A stretch of DNA of 64,000 bases from J027 sp965215855 (GTDB lineage: Bacteria > Chloroflexota > Anaerolineae > Aggregatilineales > J027), in NCBI GenBank assembly GCA_965215855.1, contig CBDCER010000002.1, forward strand, positions 372,001 to 436,000, given 5' to 3'. Below are positions 52,602-61,900 of the stretch, piece by piece. The notes under the pieces are model-generated. The model had not been told where the DNA came from. It did not search any database and saw nothing but the letters and a program-made list of their open reading frames with translations. Both the position numbers and the translations under genes were made by a program. The stretch's first letter is position 1. Every line of letters begins with the position of its first letter.

Positions 52602-54590
52602 TCAAGCCCCGTCGCGGTACTCGATCCACTTCAACAATAGGCTGCCATCTGCTCCGCGCACCAGCACCCCAACATAGCTGTACCCCCCTCGAAAACCCGG
52701 TGTTGGGAACTCGGCAACCTGGTGCAATGTCTCACGCTCCTGCACAGTAAAGTCAATCTGATCGACTGGCAAGCGAACGGTCGCGCCCACTTCGCCATAG
52801 CCCAAAACCGTATCGAGATCATAATTTGCCTCCGTATCGACCACTAGCATCGGATAGCCCGCCGCTGCATGAATAAAGCGCAACAGCACACTGGCATCGC
52901 TTGGTGGGGCAGGTGTATCCGGGATTCCCACGACCTGATTATTGGTCAACACATAAATGGTGAAGATTTGCACTCCCTCTGGTAGGCGCATATCCTGCTG
53001 ATGCAGTAGTTCTCCGGCAGCACTATACAAACGCATCACGTAGAAATCGGGGGCAATGTCTACCGTTGCTGAGAGCGTATCTGGAGCCAGACCGGCGGTG
53101 ATACGTTCATCTCCCAACGTGACCTGAATCGGGTCTGCCAGCAAATTTAGTGCACGCACCTGCACGACTTCGCCCTGCAAAATAGTCTGATCCCCCGTGC
53201 CGGCATCTTCCTCCACATCAACATCCAGCGAGAGAATCACAGGATTTTCGGCTGAACGTCCGGTGACCACATAGACATAAGCTCGATCTCGCTCAAAAAT
53301 CACTGGATTCAACGGAGCTTCTATGATAAGCGGTGCATCCAGGTTCCCAGTCATAAAACGAAATTCCGCCGCTTCCAATGCCAGCACCGTGCTATCCGCC
53401 CGTCCATATGACACCGACAAATCATAATCAACATCGTCCGTCGGCCCCAACACATAAATGCGCCCTTCGTCCGGGACAGCGTGAATGACAGTCAGGCGGG
53501 TCGATTCAGGTGGTATCGGTGATGTGTCAACCGGATAAGTGGTGATCTGCATATCGGTATCGTAGCCGTAAATCACCATCTCCAAAATGCGGTGGGCGGG
53601 CAGCGCAACCTCGGCCTTCTGCAACACCTCATCACCTTCCAATAACTGGATGGTGTAGACACCCGACGGCCATGTCTGGAAGTCCTGCGCCGCGCCAAAG
53701 ACCAGATCATCTGCCGCCTCGTCCTCGCCAAACATCACGCGCAGCGGGGGCGCATCCGGCGAGGCATGGATAATCCGTACACTGGATTGGGGAACGGTCT
53801 CATGATCGACCATCAGCGGCACAAACTGATCGGATTCAGTATCTCCGACCAGTACAACTGTATAAACCATCCCATTCCGTGCATCAACCTCAACACTCCC
53901 CAGCAGCAAATTGCCATCAAAGAAGTCGATGGTCTGGGATTGATCGGCAGCCAGCGTCAGCGGCGAACTGTTCGTGTCCATTGCCAGCGCATCGACCAAC
54001 ACCGTGCCTCCCGTCTCCACACGCACCAGCAACCCGTCTGTCACGCCATTGACCAGCACCAACCGCGCTTCACCCGGCTCTAATGGCTCGACCAACGCCA
54101 TATAACCTGCCAGATAAACCTGTCCGCCATCTCTGCCCAATACCAGAATAAGCGGCTGGTCACTCTCCACCTCAAGCGTCTGCTCCAGATAGATTTCACC
54201 CTCTTCGGCCCGCCCACGAGCCATTGTTTCAGTTACCTGTAGTTGATGAATCCCAACGGCAAGATCAATAGGGCGCGTCGTCTCAAATGGCTCGATGGCC
54301 CGCGCCGCAATATTGCCATCAATCCACACATCCACCTGCTCCAGATCGCCCACGCCCTGCACGACCGTCACCGTGCTGCGTTCGGCCCGGCTAGCAGGTT
54401 GCGTCGGCGTACTCAGCGGGCGTTCGGGTGGCAGTGTGGGATTGCCCGATGGACGGCGAGTTGTGGTCACTGCTGAGGAGCTACTGCCGCCACCCGATTC
54501 AGCAGAATCACCACCCCCATCCTCACCACCACAAGCAACCATCATCATGATCGCTATCCCCAGCATTACCGCGATTTTCACCAGCCGCAT
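52602..54590 (-). CDS. DUF4397-repeat lipoprotein
   Basis: A 662-residue exported protein. The signal peptide ends in a lipobox (MMMVACGG), followed by a Gly/Ser/Thr/Pro-rich low-complexity linker. The rest consists of repeated beta-sandwich DUF4397-type units, recognisable by VRIIHASPDAPPLRV, LTVIHAVPDEGRIYV, ARLVLVNGVTDGLLV and LLRFIHAAAGYPMLV. A surface binding role is likely. ATG 54590 lies 9 nt after AGGA; the ATG at 54599 overlaps that site. It is divergent from the tetR gene. Confidence 0.82.
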   Translation of the reverse strand: MRLVKIAVMLGIAIMMMVACGGEDGGGDSAESGGGSSSSAVTTTRRPSGNPTLPPERPLSTPTQPASRAERSTVTVVQGVGDLEQVDVWIDGNIAARAIEPFETTRPIDLAVGIHQLQVTETMARGRAEEGEIYLEQTLEVESDQPLILVLGRDGGQVYLAGYMALVEPLEPGEARLVLVNGVTDGLLVRVETGGTVLVDALAMDTNSSPLTLAADQSQTIDFFDGNLLLGSVEVDARNGMVYTVVLVGDTESDQFVPLMVDHETVPQSSVRIIHASPDAPPLRVMFGEDEAADDLVFGAAQDFQTWPSGVYTIQLLEGDEVLQKAEVALPAHRILEMVIYGYDTDMQITTYPVDTSPIPPESTRLTVIHAVPDEGRIYVLGPTDDVDYDLSVSYGRADSTVLALEAAEFRFMTGNLDAPLIIEAPLNPVIFERDRAYVYVVTGRSAENPVILSLDVDVEEDAGTGDQTILQGEVVQVRALNLLADPIQVTLGDERITAGLAPDTLSATVDIAPDFYVMRLYSAAGELLHQQDMRLPEGVQIFTIYVLTNNQVVGIPDTPAPPSDASVLLRFIHAAAGYPMLVVDTEANYDLDTVLGYGEVGATVRLPVDQIDFTVQERETLHQVAEFPTPGFRGGYSYVGVLVRGADGSLLLKWIEYRDGA

Positions 54591-54649
54591 AACTACCATT
54601 CCTGTTATTGATTGTCTATCAAATTCCACAGAAATTATAGTCGAAGGGC

Positions 54650-54678
54650 TTGACATTCGATACGGGTCGTTATATCAT
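54650..54678 (+). promoter_or_regulatory. Sigma-70 promoter for tetR
   Basis: TTGACA (54650-54655), 17-bp spacer, TATCAT (54673-54678). The expected start is near 54685, directly in front of the candidate operator at 54687-54704, which fits autorepression. Confidence 0.65.
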
Positions 54679-54686
54679 GATCAAAG

Positions 54687-54704
54687 TTAACACTCGTTAA
54701 GTAA
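54687..54704. promoter_or_regulatory. Candidate TetR operator 1
   Basis: TTAACACTCGTTAAGTAA overlaps the predicted transcription start of tetR. Its reverse complement shares the pattern ACTTA-nn-GAG-n-GTT with the site at 55304-55325 upstream of the MFS gene. Recognition by the neighbouring TetR protein is inferred. Confidence 0.5.
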
Positions 54705-54718
54705 ACATAGGCAAGGTA

Positions 54719-55279
54719 ATGACCGAGCGTGTCAACCGCCGCGACTTGATCCTGCATTGCGCGTCGGAACTCTTTTTATCGCAGGGCTATAGCGCAACTT
54801 CCATCCGCCAGATTTCTGATGCAGCGGGCGTAACCGAAGCTGCCATCTACTACCATTTCAAAGATGGCAAGCGTGGTCTGCTGCAATCGGTGGTGGAGTG
54901 CGAAATGCCCGATATGATGAGCGCGCTGGATGGTTGCGAGGACATTGACTCCTTGCACGAACTCGTTACCTGCCTGTTGAGCCATCTGGCGGAGACGGGT
55001 CGGGAGAAAATGGACCGCATTCGCTGGTTCATTGTTGATGCTCCGAACATGACGGACGAAGAACGTGCGCTGTTCTATAATAAACACCTGAAATTCCATG
55101 CGGCATTGGCGAAGCTGGTTGAACCCTTCCGTCCACGCAATGCCAGTATGATCGCCTGGATCATCATTACAGCACTTTTCGGCTACGGACACACGTTCTG
55201 GAACCTGGGACTGGAGTCGGTGGTCTATGTCTCGCCGGAGCAATTCATTGCCGAATTTGCAGATTTGTTCGCTGATTAA
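54719..55279 (+). CDS. TetR-family regulator of the adjacent efflux gene
   Basis: A 186-residue repressor-like protein. The HTH is at residues ~12-52 (LILHCASELFLSQGYSATSIRQISDAAGVTEAAIYYHFKDGKRGLL). The C-terminal ligand domain is helical, with WIIITALFGYGHTFWNLG. AAGG lies very close to ATG 54719. It is upstream of and codirectional with a DHA2 MFS pump, and similar 18-bp sequences precede both genes, so it most likely represses itself and the pump until a ligand binds. Confidence 0.9.
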   Translation: MTERVNRRDLILHCASELFLSQGYSATSIRQISDAAGVTEAAIYYHFKDGKRGLLQSVVECEMPDMMSALDGCEDIDSLHELVTCLLSHLAETGREKMDRIRWFIVDAPNMTDEERALFYNKHLKFHAALAKLVEPFRPRNASMIAWIIITALFGYGHTFWNLGLESVVYVSPEQFIAEFADLFAD

Positions 55280-55307
55280 CCCAGTGATATTTTTTTAGGC
55301 TCGAAAC

Positions 55308-55325
55308 TTAGTGAGCGTTTAGTAA
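55308..55325. promoter_or_regulatory. Candidate TetR operator 2
   Basis: TTAGTGAGCGTTTAGTAA, an imperfect palindrome, lies 35 bp before the MFS ATG. It resembles the reversed operator 1 (14 of 20 positions when aligned from ACTTA). Confidence 0.5.
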
Positions 55326-55360
55326 TTTAATCAACATGACCAACAGTGAGGTACACAATT

Positions 55361-57019
55361 ATGCACAACCACGCATCACCCAACGATGAAAACATCGACT
55401 ATACCCAACTCCCTGGCTACAAGACACGCTGGCTCGGCCTGCTGTTCATCGGCATTTCGTTGCTCGTCATCAGCCTGGACAACACCATTCTCAACGTGGC
55501 GCTACCGGCCATTTCCCACGACTTGGGAGCCAGCGCCAGCGACTTGCAATGGATCGTAGACGCTTATGTGCTGGTCTTCGCTGCCTTACTCCTGACGATG
55601 GGTGCATTGGGTGACCGCTTCGGACGGAAACCGGCGTTGCAAATCGGCGTGTTGTGGTTCGGCGTCGGGTCATTGGCAGCCGCACTTGCCAATAGCACCG
55701 AAATGCTGATCGCTGCCCGTGCCTTCTTGGGAGTGGGAGCCGCCATCATCATGCCCGCCACGCTGTCGCTGATTACGGCCACCTTCCCGCCCAAAGAACG
55801 CTCGCAAGCCATCGCACTATGGGCTGCAACATTCGGATTAGGCGTCGGTATTGGGCCGGTGGTCGGCGGCTGGTTGCTGGAAAGCTATAGTTGGAACGCG
55901 GTTTTCTATATCAATCTGCCCGTCGTAGCAGTGGCGCTGATCGGTGGTGCGTTCTTCATCGCCAATTCCAAAGACGAAACCGCCCCACGCATCGACATTC
56001 CGGGCGTGCTGCTCTCCGTCCCCGGCCTATTCGCGCTGGTGTATGGCATCATCGAAGCTGGTGAGAGTTCGTGGACCGATGCTCATGTGTTGCAATCCTT
56101 CGGCATCGCGGCGGTGTTGCTGATCGCCTTTACCTGGTGGGAAGGTCGCAGCCCGAACGCCATGCTGCCCCTCGATTTCTTCCGCAATATGTCGTTTACC
56201 GGCGCAAACACGGCCCTGGCGTTGGTGATGTTCGCCATGTTCGGCTCGGTCTTCTTCCTCAGCCAATATTTCCAGTCGGTGCAGGGCTATTCCGCGCTGG
56301 AAACCGGCCTGCGCGTTGTGCCATTGGCGCTGACGCTCACCGTCGCAGCAGGCCTATCGGCACGAGTATCGGCCCGGCTCGGCACGAAATACACCGTCGC
56401 GCTGGGTATCTTCATCGCGGCACTGGGGATGCTGTTTATGTCACAGTTCTATGATGTCGATACGCCCTACTCCACCGTCGTCCTCGGCATGATTATCCTG
56501 GCAGCGGGCATGGGAACCGCCATGAGTCCCGCCACCGATTCGGTCATGGGGTCGGTGCCACCCAACAAAGCGGGCATCGGCTCGGCCATGAACGACACCA
56601 CCCGCGAGTTGGGCGGCGCGATGGGCGTGGCCGTGCTGGGAACCATCATGAACACCGCTTATCTGAACGGTGTGGAATCACTGGGGAGTGAATTGCCTTT
56701 CCTGCCGCCCGACGCCGCCGAAGGCATCAACAGCAGCATCCAGGGCGCAAATGCCGTTGCCGGACGCCTGTTGGAAAGCGGGATGCCCGGCGCGGCGGAG
56801 GCCGCCCAGCGCGTGATTGATGCCTCCAGTCAAGCCTTTGTGAATGGCATGAACGACGCCATGTTGCTGGCGGCGGGGATCATGATGCTGGCCTCGGTGC
56901 TGGTGTTGATGATTTTGCCCAACCGCGTGCAGAGCTATGACGAGGCGGTGACGTCGAAGGATGCGCCGGATGCCGTCCGTGACCGCGAGGCGGTGGCTGT
57001 GCCTGCGGCGGGTGATTGA
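55361..57019 (+). CDS. MFS transporter, DHA2 type (14 TM)
   Basis: A 552-residue multidrug-type exporter. The first helix has VISLDNTILNVALPAIS (motif D1), loop 2-3 has ALGDRFGRKPAL (motif A), and motif C is GVGIGPVVGGWLL. The C-terminal part has MSPATDSVMGSVPPNKAGIGSAMNDTTRELGGAMGVAVLG. ATG 55361 follows GAGG by 9 nt; a GTG 15 bases upstream is less likely. GC-richer than its surroundings. Regulated, by inference, by the TetR upstream. Its 3' end faces the rt gene. Confidence 0.92.
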   Translation: MHNHASPNDENIDYTQLPGYKTRWLGLLFIGISLLVISLDNTILNVALPAISHDLGASASDLQWIVDAYVLVFAALLLTMGALGDRFGRKPALQIGVLWFGVGSLAAALANSTEMLIAARAFLGVGAAIIMPATLSLITATFPPKERSQAIALWAATFGLGVGIGPVVGGWLLESYSWNAVFYINLPVVAVALIGGAFFIANSKDETAPRIDIPGVLLSVPGLFALVYGIIEAGESSWTDAHVLQSFGIAAVLLIAFTWWEGRSPNAMLPLDFFRNMSFTGANTALALVMFAMFGSVFFLSQYFQSVQGYSALETGLRVVPLALTLTVAAGLSARVSARLGTKYTVALGIFIAALGMLFMSQFYDVDTPYSTVVLGMIILAAGMGTAMSPATDSVMGSVPPNKAGIGSAMNDTTRELGGAMGVAVLGTIMNTAYLNGVESLGSELPFLPPDAAEGINSSIQGANAVAGRLLESGMPGAAEAAQRVIDASSQAFVNGMNDAMLLAAGIMMLASVLVLMILPNRVQSYDEAVTSKDAPDAVRDREAVAVPAAGD

Positions 57020-57045
57020 TTGAACGGTCGGGACGTATCTCGTTC

Positions 57046-58137
57046 CTATGCAGCTAAACGTGTATAGCGACGCTGCATAGGAATTCGCAGGCTGCCAAAG
57101 ATGTGTCCGCGCAGCCCCCAGGTATCGCCGTAGCGCACATGGTTGATCCAACCCTGGATGCTGGCATCCAGTTCAGCGAAAGTAATGTTGCCCGCCACAT
57201 ACTCGTCAATCCGAGCCACGATGCGGTGCTGGAAACCAACCAGATTGCGTCGTTTGAGTTTGCGGTGAGTCGGATAAACCACGAACCCCAGCCAAGGAAT
57301 CCCACAATCCACCGGCATGACCTGGGCCACGTTTTCATGGATGGTCAGGCGCATGGCAGCCAATCGCTTGATGATGGCTTGTTTCCAGGCCCACAACTGG
57401 CGTTTGCTATCGCTGAACAGGGCCATATCATCCACGTAACGCAGGAAAGCTTTGCAGCCCAATTCGCGCTTCACAAACCAGTCAAATGGGTTCATGTAGC
57501 AATTCGACCAGAATTGTGAGGTGAGATTGCCAATCGGTAACCCGCGTGGGCGATTGACAGCCAGCAAATCGTCACCAGGGAAATAGACCATGCGATATTC
57601 GTCATCCAACACGCCCACACCACTTGCTAAGATACCATCCATCAGCCAGCGCAGGCCGTCATCACGGATGACCTGCTGGAGTTCGTCACGAAGCACAACA
57701 TGATCCAACGATGGAAAATGCTTCACAATATCGACGCGCAGCACGTACCGGTAGCGATTGGCTAGCATTTGTAAGTGATCCAGGGCGCGGTGTGTGCCTT
57801 TGCCGACGCGATTGGCATAACTCTCTGGAATGAAGCGCCTATCGAAGACTGGCTCAATGATGTTGCACAAGGCATGATGCACGACCCGATCCCGGAAGGG
57901 TGCGGCGCTGATTTTGCGGCGTTTGGGTTCCTGGATGTAGAAATGGGTGTAATCGCCGGGTTGATATGTGGCACTGCGGAGTTGGTGCTGGAGCAACACC
58001 AGACGATCGGCGACCTGATGCTCAAATGTCGCGGCGGGTGCGTGACCTCGCTTGCCTTTAGCGGCGCGTTGATAGGCCAGCCACAAATTGTCCCAGGCAA
58101 AAACTTGTTCAAAACGAGGAGAGGCAGTCAATGACAC
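57046..58137 (-). CDS. Diversity-generating retroelement reverse transcriptase
   Basis: A 363-residue RNA-directed DNA polymerase that copies the TR RNA with errors at adenines. The fingers/palm motifs include YVLRVDIVKHFPSLDH (motif with the first catalytic Asp), GLPIGNLTSQFWSNCYMN (the IGxxxSQ form that marks DGR enzymes instead of QGxxxSP), and the catalytic YVDD at 234-237. Near-C-terminal HRKLKRRN and a thumb region follow. There is no maturase or endonuclease domain, which argues against a group II intron. GTG 58137 is the first start; the frame has no ATG before the fold begins. It overlaps the divergent avd gene by 7 bases. Confidence 0.93.
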   Translation of the reverse strand: MSLTASPRFEQVFAWDNLWLAYQRAAKGKRGHAPAATFEHQVADRLVLLQHQLRSATYQPGDYTHFYIQEPKRRKISAAPFRDRVVHHALCNIIEPVFDRRFIPESYANRVGKGTHRALDHLQMLANRYRYVLRVDIVKHFPSLDHVVLRDELQQVIRDDGLRWLMDGILASGVGVLDDEYRMVYFPGDDLLAVNRPRGLPIGNLTSQFWSNCYMNPFDWFVKRELGCKAFLRYVDDMALFSDSKRQLWAWKQAIIKRLAAMRLTIHENVAQVMPVDCGIPWLGFVVYPTHRKLKRRNLVGFQHRIVARIDEYVAGNITFAELDASIQGWINHVRYGDTWGLRGHIFGSLRIPMQRRYTRLAA

Positions 58138-58475
58138 AGCAAATGGTGATCTTTACCCGTACTTTCGATTTATTGACGTGGATTCTACCACGCACCCAGA
58201 AATTCCCGCGACTCTATCGCGCCAGCGTAACCCAACGGCTACATGATGCGGTGCTGGATTTCCAGGAAGCATTGTTCGAGGCCAATGCCGAAAGCGACAA
58301 AAAACGCCTGGCCCATTTGCGCCGTGCCGATGCCCACCTGGACAAAGTGCGGCTCTATCTGCGGTTGGCCTTCCAGTTGCAGTGGTTGAGCAGCGGCCAG
58401 TATGAACACGTCAGCAAAATGGTGGCCGAGGTCGGGCGCTTACTGGGCGGCTGGATCAACAGTACCCAACAATAA
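58131..58475 (+). CDS. Avd-like accessory protein of the DGR (four-helix bundle)
   Basis: A 114-residue basic helical protein. It resembles Avd: RASVTQRLHDAVLDFQEALFEAN, LAHLRRADAHLDKVRLYLRLAFQLQWLSSGQYEHVSKM and the family-typical end EVGRLLGGWINS. Avd forms a pentameric basic barrel that binds the reverse transcriptase and TR RNA and is needed for retrohoming. A strong ribosome site (GAGAGG, 6 nt before ATG 58131) lies within the opposite-strand rt start. Unlike classic DGRs it is on the strand opposite rt, TR and target, lying between TR and rt. Confidence 0.87.
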   Translation: MTQQMVIFTRTFDLLTWILPRTQKFPRLYRASVTQRLHDAVLDFQEALFEANAESDKKRLAHLRRADAHLDKVRLYLRLAFQLQWLSSGQYEHVSKMVAEVGRLLGGWINSTQQ

Positions 58476-58496
58476 GGCTCTCACGACGGAGAGCCT
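58475..58496. terminator. Hairpin just after avd, in the TR-rt spacer
   Basis: AGGCTCTC / GAGAGCCT, 8-bp perfect stem with a 6-nt loop, starting at the last base of the avd stop. There is no U-tract on the plus strand; TTATTGTT follows on the minus strand. It may end avd transcripts or be a structural part of the TR RNA. Confidence 0.45.
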
Positions 58497-58501
58497 CATT
58501 G

Positions 58502-58535
58502 CCAGCATGACGGGAGCGAATCCAGGCCATGCTGG
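58502..58535. repeat. Second inverted repeat in the TR-rt spacer
   Basis: CCAGCATG / CATGCTGG, 8-bp stem with an 18-nt loop. With the hairpin at 58475-58496 it makes the 58476-58723 spacer structured. In the Bordetella DGR the spacer 3' of TR folds and primes cDNA synthesis. A similar role here is inferred. The rest of 58536-58723 shows no gene. Confidence 0.45.
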
Positions 58536-58723
58536 TGCTTTTATATGTGCCCGACGGCGTTTTGCAGCCGTGCGGACCAGACACACCTGCGCTATCCTTC
58601 AACCTTCGCCGCAACCTGCAAACCGTAGTCGGCAGGCACTATTGGAAGCGGTGGTCCTATGGTGGGGAGTCGCTCGCATTGCCCATCCAACGATGAGCCG
58701 CCATTGAAGGCTAAGAGGGACAT

Positions 58724-58849
58724 GAAACGCCACGCCCGCCCGAAAACCCACATTGTTGTTACGGTTGTTCGGTGTGTTATCGTTCCGGTACGCGGCCCGC
58801 GCATTGTTCTGATTGTTGTTCCACGAGCCGCCCCGCAGCACACGGCGCG
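58724..58849 (-). repeat. DGR template repeat (TR)
   Basis: A 126-bp sequence, read on the minus strand, that is the non-varying template. It pairs without gaps with VR 58993-59118 (constant offset 269). The coding strand has AAC/AAT codons clustered at the positions that vary in VR: three Asn, Gln, two Asn; then Asn-Asp-Asn-Thr; then two Asn; then three Asn. It is open in the same frame as the target gene but has no start, so it is a template and not a gene. Confidence 0.95.
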
Positions 58850-58940
58850 CCTATCATCAGGGTGCCTGATTGACCACCATAGCAGCCAACGTCATCAGTA
58901 TACCCCTATTTTCAAAATTTTGCGATTCGCCGCTGGCGCG

Positions 58941-58952
58941 GCGAGGCCTCGC
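58941..58952. repeat. Palindrome downstream of VR, candidate cruciform for homing
   Basis: GCGAGGCCTCGC is a perfect 12-bp palindrome, 26 bp past the target stop. It is flanked by GCGC arms that extend the stem around a small internal loop (GCGC-G-GCGA-GGCC-TCGC-TG-GCGC). DGRs often need a hairpin/cruciform just beyond the VR for efficient homing. Assignment by position only. Confidence 0.45.
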
Positions 58953-58978
58953 TGGCGCTCGGCCACCAGAGGACAGAG

Positions 58979-61900
58979 TTACAGAAGGATAGGAAACGCC
59001 ACGCCCGCCCGAAAACCCACATTGTAGCGACGGTAGTACGGAGTGCTAACGTACCGGTACGCGGCCCGCGCATTGTCCAGATCGTAGTCCCACGAGCCGC
59101 CCCGCAGCACACGGCGCGGCTCAGTCCGTCCTGCATCCTCCCGGCCATCCCCAGCATCATACGGATACGGTTCATAGGTCGTGCTGGTCCAGTCCCAGGT
59201 ATTGCCAGCCATGTCCACACAGCCCTCCGGCGTGTCACCCCCTGGAAACACACCAATGGGTGTGGTACGCCGCACGTGGGTTTCAAAGATATTACACAAA
59301 GCGGCATCGAAATCACCCGCATAAGCAAACTGACGCCCCTCAGTGCCGCGTGCTGCCGCTTCCCATTCGGCTTCGGTAGGCAACCGGAAGGGAATGCCGG
59401 TCTGGGCCGCCAGCCAGTTGCAGTAAGCACGAGCCTCAAACCAGGTAATCCCAACAACGGGCTGATTGGGGTTATTAAAAGCTTCATCGCTCCAAAATTC
59501 GGGTTCAGTAAAACGTTTACCAGAGGGATACCATTCGTCCAGCAGGTCTTCAAATTCGGTATCATTCATACGCACTATCGCTTCATAGCCTTCGGCCTGC
59601 TCCGATGTGATACGGTCTTGAGCCAAAAGATCCTTGATCTGCCCTGGGTTTCTCTGTAATACCCCTCGTATTTCTCTGGCTTGAGATTTGGAGCCTTCAG
59701 TCGATCCCTCACCACGTCGCCAGGCTTTTGCTTCAGCAGTATCCCACCATTGCTCGTCTTCATAGCCACCCGCCGCGATAAACAGGGCATATTCGGCGTT
59801 GGTGACCGGAAACTGCCCAATGCGGAAGGCCGCTACCGGCACAGGATGGGGTGGTTTCTCATCATCGTAGCCCTCATCGCTGCCGATGGTGTAAGTATCG
59901 CCGGAGATGTCGATGAGGGGTGGCATCAGATAGTCGCCATGCGGGCCGCTGCGCCGCTCAAAGCGTGGGTCGCCCAGGTGGCCGAGCGCCAGTCCCGCCG
60001 CAATACGCGCTCGCAGGTCGGCCTGGGGGTCTTGCGTGCGGTCAATCAAGGCTTGCCGGATGCTGTTTTTGAGCGTCTCGCTGATTTTCACATCGGGCGT
60101 GGCGGCACACCGTCCGGCCAGCGGCAGGTCGGCATCCATCAGCGCCGCGACAAATGCTTCGGGGTCGCGGGTGATGGCGGCGGCCAGGACGGTGGTTTCT
60201 TCCCAGCCGGTACCGGGCAGGGGTGGTAGTGGGTCACTGTCGCCGATTTGGGCCAGGGTGTCGGGCAGGCTGGGTTGGACACGGTCGGCGCGCCATTCAA
60301 CACGCACCAGGTCGGGCGTAGGATTGGCGGCCAGATAACGTGCCGCGAAAAATTCTTGCAGCAGTTGGTGGAAAAAGAAGACCTCTTCGAGATCTTCGTC
60401 CAGCGTGTTGAGCGATATACCCGCGTGCAAAATGTCTGCATCGCGTTCATGATTGACCAGGCGACAGGCATTGTCATACTCGACACGTACCTGGAAGGCC
60501 TCGCTCTCGATACGGCTTACCTGCATCTTATAGGCTAGCTCGCTAATCTTGGGGATCAAACAGCCGCGCTCAGGCAGTTCGTGGGTATGACGCCACTTCC
60601 AGTCGATGATGCGCCGGTGGTCGCGGTCGGTCAGCAGGCCATTGGGTTGCATCAGGCGATTATCACGCCGGATTTCACGCCGTAGAGCCTGCCGCACAAA
60701 GCCGGTGAATAGCTCGGCGCGACCTTCCGGGATACGGCCTTCATCAGTTTCAACCTGGTCAATCAGCAATTTCAGAAAATAGGGATTGCGGAACAGGTCA
60801 AATTGCGGTGAGTTATGAAGTTGACCCCAGACCAAATCCGCCAGACCAGGGATATAGACCCGCAAGAAGTCCTGGACCTGTTCTGGGCTGAGGGGTTCGA
60901 TTCGGATTTGGGGAACCGGCAGAACATCGCTGCTGAGGGGGGCACTGTAGTCCAGGCTGCGACAGGAGAAGACAACTCGGTTGCCGGGGTTATCGGCCAG
61001 GGTTTCTTGCAAGAAGTGCCGCCACAAGCCGATGTGTTCACGGTAGTCTGCCGGATTGCGATGTGGCATCTCGTTCAGGGCATCCAGCAATAGCAACAAG
61101 CGTCCCTCGCGCAGCAGGTCATCGAACGCGGGCAAATCAGGATTTCGCTCTTCCCAGCGCCGGGTCAACCACTGGCGAGGGGCTTCGAGCGGCAAATCAG
61201 GGCTGGCGGGCTTATACTGGTTCAACTGAATGAAAAACGTGAGCTGTTCTCCATCATCGCGGACCCGGTCAATGGCATCGTCGAGTTGCAGGCGACGCAG
61301 CAGGGTACTTTTGCCGCTGCCAGGAGCGCCGAGTAATACCAGGGCTGCTTCGTCCCTTTCCTCCAGAATTTTCCGCAGGTCGCGGTAGGGTTCAGGTCGG
61401 GGAATAACCCAGCGTTGTCCCTCGGCAGTCTCGCCCTGGTCAATGAGCAGAGACAGGTACACAAAGCGGTTGTCGAGTTGGTAGCGCGGCTGAGACCACT
61501 CGGCAATGCGTCCCAAACGATATTCAGTCATATTTTTGGGGTGGTGCTTGACGATCTGGGCAACCTGCTGGGGCGTGAGCGCCACATCTCGGCTGTCATC
61601 GCGCACCGCTTCCAACAGTCCATGCAGCGCGTCGGACATGGAGCGTTCCTCGGCGTTTTCATTCACCAGGATACGGTCACGGGTATGCGGTGCATCCACC
61701 GCGCCGAAATCCTGCACCAGGTCTCGCCCCAACCGTTCCAGAGCGGCGGCCAGTCCGGGGCGGGCATCAATGTAGTTATAGGCATACAGGCGGCTGTGCA
61801 ACTCGCATTTATCGAGGTATAGCGGATGAATGGGCTTGCCCTGCTGATCATAGAAGAACCACTCACGGTGAACTTCCTTACGATAGGGCATTGAAGTGGA

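Noticed and set aside
57046..58137. Group II intron maturase
   Set aside because: No maturase X or endonuclease domain, motif is IGxxxSQ rather than QGxxxSP, and a TR/VR pair plus avd are adjacent.
58599..58841. Open frame on the minus strand reading LRGGSWNNNQNNARAAY
   Set aside because: It is the DGR template repeat plus spacer, in frame with the target's VR but without a start codon or ribosome site; a template, not a gene.
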